From Sediminispirochaeta sp. (GTDB lineage Bacteria > Spirochaetota > Spirochaetia > DSM-16054 > Sediminispirochaetaceae), in the NCBI GenBank assembly GCA_011046055.1, contig DSBN01000003.1, forward strand, positions 1 to 7,768: a stretch of DNA of 7,768 nt. The letters are read 5' to 3'. A program made the translations under genes and the position numbers. A model generated the notes under the pieces. That model was not told where the DNA came from. It did not search any database and saw nothing but the letters and a program-made list of their open reading frames with translations. Positions 6,114 through 7,768 of the stretch are shown here, one piece after another. Within the stretch, counting starts at the first letter, position 1. Each line of letters begins with the position of its first letter.

Positions 6114-6746
6114 TTGAGCCGAGAAACAACCGGCGAAGAGCTGACCGTCGGCATTCTCGCCGGCGGAAAGAGCCGCCGCCTGGGACTCGACAAGGGCTTG
6201 ATCCCCTGGCGAGGGCGGAGTCTGCTGGAGTGGTCCGCCTACCGGGCCGCGGCACTGGGCGGGGAGCTCTACATCCTGGCCAAGGAGCGCGCGCCTTACG
6301 AAGGTTTCGGCTACCCGGTATTGACCGATTTTTCCAGCAGTCTGACTCCCTTGAGCGGCATTCTCACGGTGATTCCCTTTGTGAAGGACTGGCTCCTGCT
6401 GCTGGCCTGCGACATTCTGATCCTCTCCGACGGACTTCTGCCCCTGCTGTGGGACAAGCGCCGGGAGGGGAGGGCGGTGGTCGTACACAGCCCCCAGGGT
6501 TATCAGCCCTTCCTGGGCCTCTATCCGCGAAGAGAACTGCAGCGCTGGGAAGATGCTTACCGTCGGGGGAGCTACAAGCTGCAACCGGTGGTGGAGCAGA
6601 TGGACAAAATCGTCTGCCCCCAGGAGTCATTGGAGGCGGAACTGGGTGGGGGTCCGCTTTTTCTGAATATAAACCGCCCCGAGGACCTGCGAAAACTGAG
6701 ACTGCAGGAGCTCAACAGAACAAGCAACGGAGTGAAAGAGCCATGA
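6114..6746 (+). CDS. mobA: Molybdenum cofactor guanylyltransferase MobA
   Basis: MobA transfers GMP from GTP to molybdopterin-bound molybdenum, giving the guanine-dinucleotide cofactor used by enzymes such as the formate dehydrogenase just upstream. The 210-residue length fits the family. The nucleotide-binding signature LAGGxSxRxGxDK is complete at residues 15-27 (LAGGKSRRLGLDK). Other landmarks are a PLSGI stretch at 79-83 in place of the usual GPLAGI, the metal-binding Asp100 in ACD, and a C-terminal NxNxPEDL-like NINRPEDL at 185-192. The segment after Asp100 reads ILIL where many homologues have a proline (CDMPFL), a mild departure. Translation starts at TTG, 3 nt after the dehydrogenase stop, and ends with an ATGA overlap with the next gene. 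Both indicate co-transcription and coupled translation. A related nucleotidyltransferase such as MocA is less likely given the pairing with a bis-MGD enzyme. Confidence 0.88.
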   Translation: MSRETTGEELTVGILAGGKSRRLGLDKGLIPWRGRSLLEWSAYRAAALGGELYILAKERAPYEGFGYPVLTDFSSSLTPLSGILTVIPFVKDWLLLLACDILILSDGLLPLLWDKRREGRAVVVHSPQGYQPFLGLYPRRELQRWEDAYRRGSYKLQPVVEQMDKIVCPQESLEAELGGGPLFLNINRPEDLRKLRLQELNRTSNGVKEP

Positions 6747-7768
6747 GCAAGGCAATCTACTACGAGGACCAATACAGACGGGAGTTCGAGGCCGAAGTGG
6801 TCGCCATTGAAAAGGATAAAAAAGGACTTTGGGTCGAGCTGAGCCGGACGGCCTTCTATCCCGAGGGGGGCGGTCAGCCGGCAGATCATGGATACCTGAA
6901 CGGACTAGCAGTGCGACACGTGCGTAAGCACGAAGGGCGGATTCTTCACCTGCTGGCCGGTGAGGTGGAGGTCGGCGATTTAAAGGTCGGCGACGAGGTA
7001 CGGGGAAGCATCGACTGGTCTCACCGCTACGACTACATGCAGCAGCACACGGGACAACACCTGCTCTCGGCGGTGCTCTACCGGGACTTCGGCCTCAACA
7101 CGGTGGCGATCCACCAGGGTGAGGCGACGACCACCATCGAGATAGACGTGGAAGACTTGGACGCTGCGGATATAAGGGCCGTCGAGGAACGGACCATGGA
7201 GTTGATAGCGGCGAACCTGCCCGTAGAGCACCAATGGGTTCAGGACGAGGACCTGGAGAACTACGATCTGCGCCGGGAGCCGAAGGTCAGCGGAGAGGTG
7301 AGACTGGTCTCGGTGGGCGACTACGACAGCGTCGCCTGCGGAGGGGTGCACACCGCCGCCACCGGCGAGGTGCGGCTGGTCAAGCACGTACAGAGCGAGA
7401 AGATCCGAGGACGGCTCCGGTTGCACTGGAAGATCGGCGACCGGGCTCTGGAGGACTATCGTCGGAAGCACGAGATCGTCATCCGTCTGGTGGACCTCTT
7501 CTCGGCCCAGCCGCCCGAGCTCCTGGATAGGGTCGAAGCCTCCCTGGAGGAGCTGGGGCAGACCAGGTACCAGATGAACCAGCTGGAGAGCCGTCTGGCC
7601 GAGGAGTTGGCGGCGGGTCTCTACCGGGGAGCGCTCACGCGGCGAAAGTCCGAGGGGGAGGTTCTGGTTTTGACCACGGAGCTCTCCGGGGAGGGACGGG
7701 ATTTTTTGAAAAAAATGCAGAGTAGCCTCCCGGAAAGCGAAAAGTGGATCTTCTGCGGGGTAAACCAC
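6743..7768 (+). CDS. Alanyl-tRNA editing protein, AlaX long form (3'-truncated)
   Basis: The frame opens at ATG 6743 and stays open for 342 codons to the window edge, so the C-terminus is missing. The protein resembles the editing half of alanyl-tRNA synthetase. It has the TAFYPEGGGQPADHG stretch at 36-50, the zinc-binding HxxxH at His102 and His106 (QQHTGQHLLSA), and the CGGVH motif at Cys199 and His203. Such free-standing AlaX proteins hydrolyse Ser or Gly wrongly attached to tRNA-Ala. No aminoacylation domain precedes the editing domain. Residues about 236-340 (helical, then VLVLTTELSGEGRDF) fit the coiled linker and the start of a DHHA1 domain, which marks the long AlaX type; the glycine-rich end lies outside the window. 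Its ATG overlaps the mobA stop, and a GGAG lies 10 nt upstream. Operon membership with formate dehydrogenase genes has no obvious functional reason. The DHHA1 part is inferred from an incomplete sequence. Confidence 0.87.
   Translation, partial: MSKAIYYEDQYRREFEAEVVAIEKDKKGLWVELSRTAFYPEGGGQPADHGYLNGLAVRHVRKHEGRILHLLAGEVEVGDLKVGDEVRGSIDWSHRYDYMQQHTGQHLLSAVLYRDFGLNTVAIHQGEATTTIEIDVEDLDAADIRAVEERTMELIAANLPVEHQWVQDEDLENYDLRREPKVSGEVRLVSVGDYDSVACGGVHTAATGEVRLVKHVQSEKIRGRLRLHWKIGDRALEDYRRKHEIVIRLVDLFSAQPPELLDRVEASLEELGQTRYQMNQLESRLAEELAAGLYRGALTRRKSEGEVLVLTTELSGEGRDFLKKMQSSLPESEKWIFCGVNH

Noticed and set aside
5553..6584. 343-codon antisense open frame across the fdhA-mobA junction
   Set aside because: It is antisense to two recognised genes and contains no protein motif; it is explained by codon bias.
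6980..7768. 262-codon antisense open frame at the right edge
   Set aside because: The plus strand there encodes the zinc-binding motifs of an alanyl-tRNA editing protein, so this frame is a shadow.

Overview
The window reads as an ordinary stretch of a GC-rich (by eye near 60%) bacterial chromosome, probably from an anaerobe. The main evidence for anaerobic metabolism is a large iron-sulfur/molybdenum formate dehydrogenase with its own cofactor-maturation gene, plus a radical-SAM enzyme of the B12-binding type. An exported protease with a signal peptide indicates a cell with a periplasm or surface secretion. The small reverse-strand protein begins with a short stretch (MGEIKS..ELAMERT) that, from memory, recurs in uncharacterised proteins of spirochaetes and some deltaproteobacteria. 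A spirochaete-like source is therefore my best guess, but it is weak and no search was run.

Layout. (1) Positions 1-974, plus: 3' part of a radical-SAM protein whose N-terminal B12-binding domain is cut by the window edge. (2) Positions 975-1169: a non-coding gap with two inverted repeats, a perfect 19-bp-arm hairpin and a 16-bp palindrome that sits on a possible promoter. (3) Positions 1170-2678, plus: a secreted trypsin-like protease with two PPC-type beta domains ahead of an intact His/Asp/Ser catalytic domain. (4) Positions 2656-3252, minus: a glutamine-rich, helical protein of unknown function, overlapping the protease gene tail to tail by 23 bp. (5) Positions 3253-3395: a divergent promoter region. 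(6) Positions 3396-6110, plus: formate dehydrogenase catalytic subunit with a NuoG-like iron-sulfur N-terminus and cysteine, not selenocysteine, at the active site. (7) Positions 6114-6746, plus: MobA, which makes the guanine-dinucleotide form of the molybdenum cofactor that this dehydrogenase needs. (8) Positions 6743 to the end, plus: a long-form alanyl-tRNA editing protein (AlaX-type), cut by the right edge.

The last three genes are packed as one operon (3-nt gap, then an ATGA overlap) behind a good sigma-70-like promoter at 3307-3335. The fdh-mobA pairing makes functional sense as enzyme plus cofactor maturation. The editing protein looks like a housekeeping passenger. No diaphorase, hydrogenase or ferredoxin partner subunit for the dehydrogenase is visible, so its electron acceptor cannot be read from this window. 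I found no tRNA, rRNA, CRISPR array, insertion sequence or phage gene, and no convincing new multi-gene system. The least explained items are the 975-1169 repeats and the reverse-strand protein.
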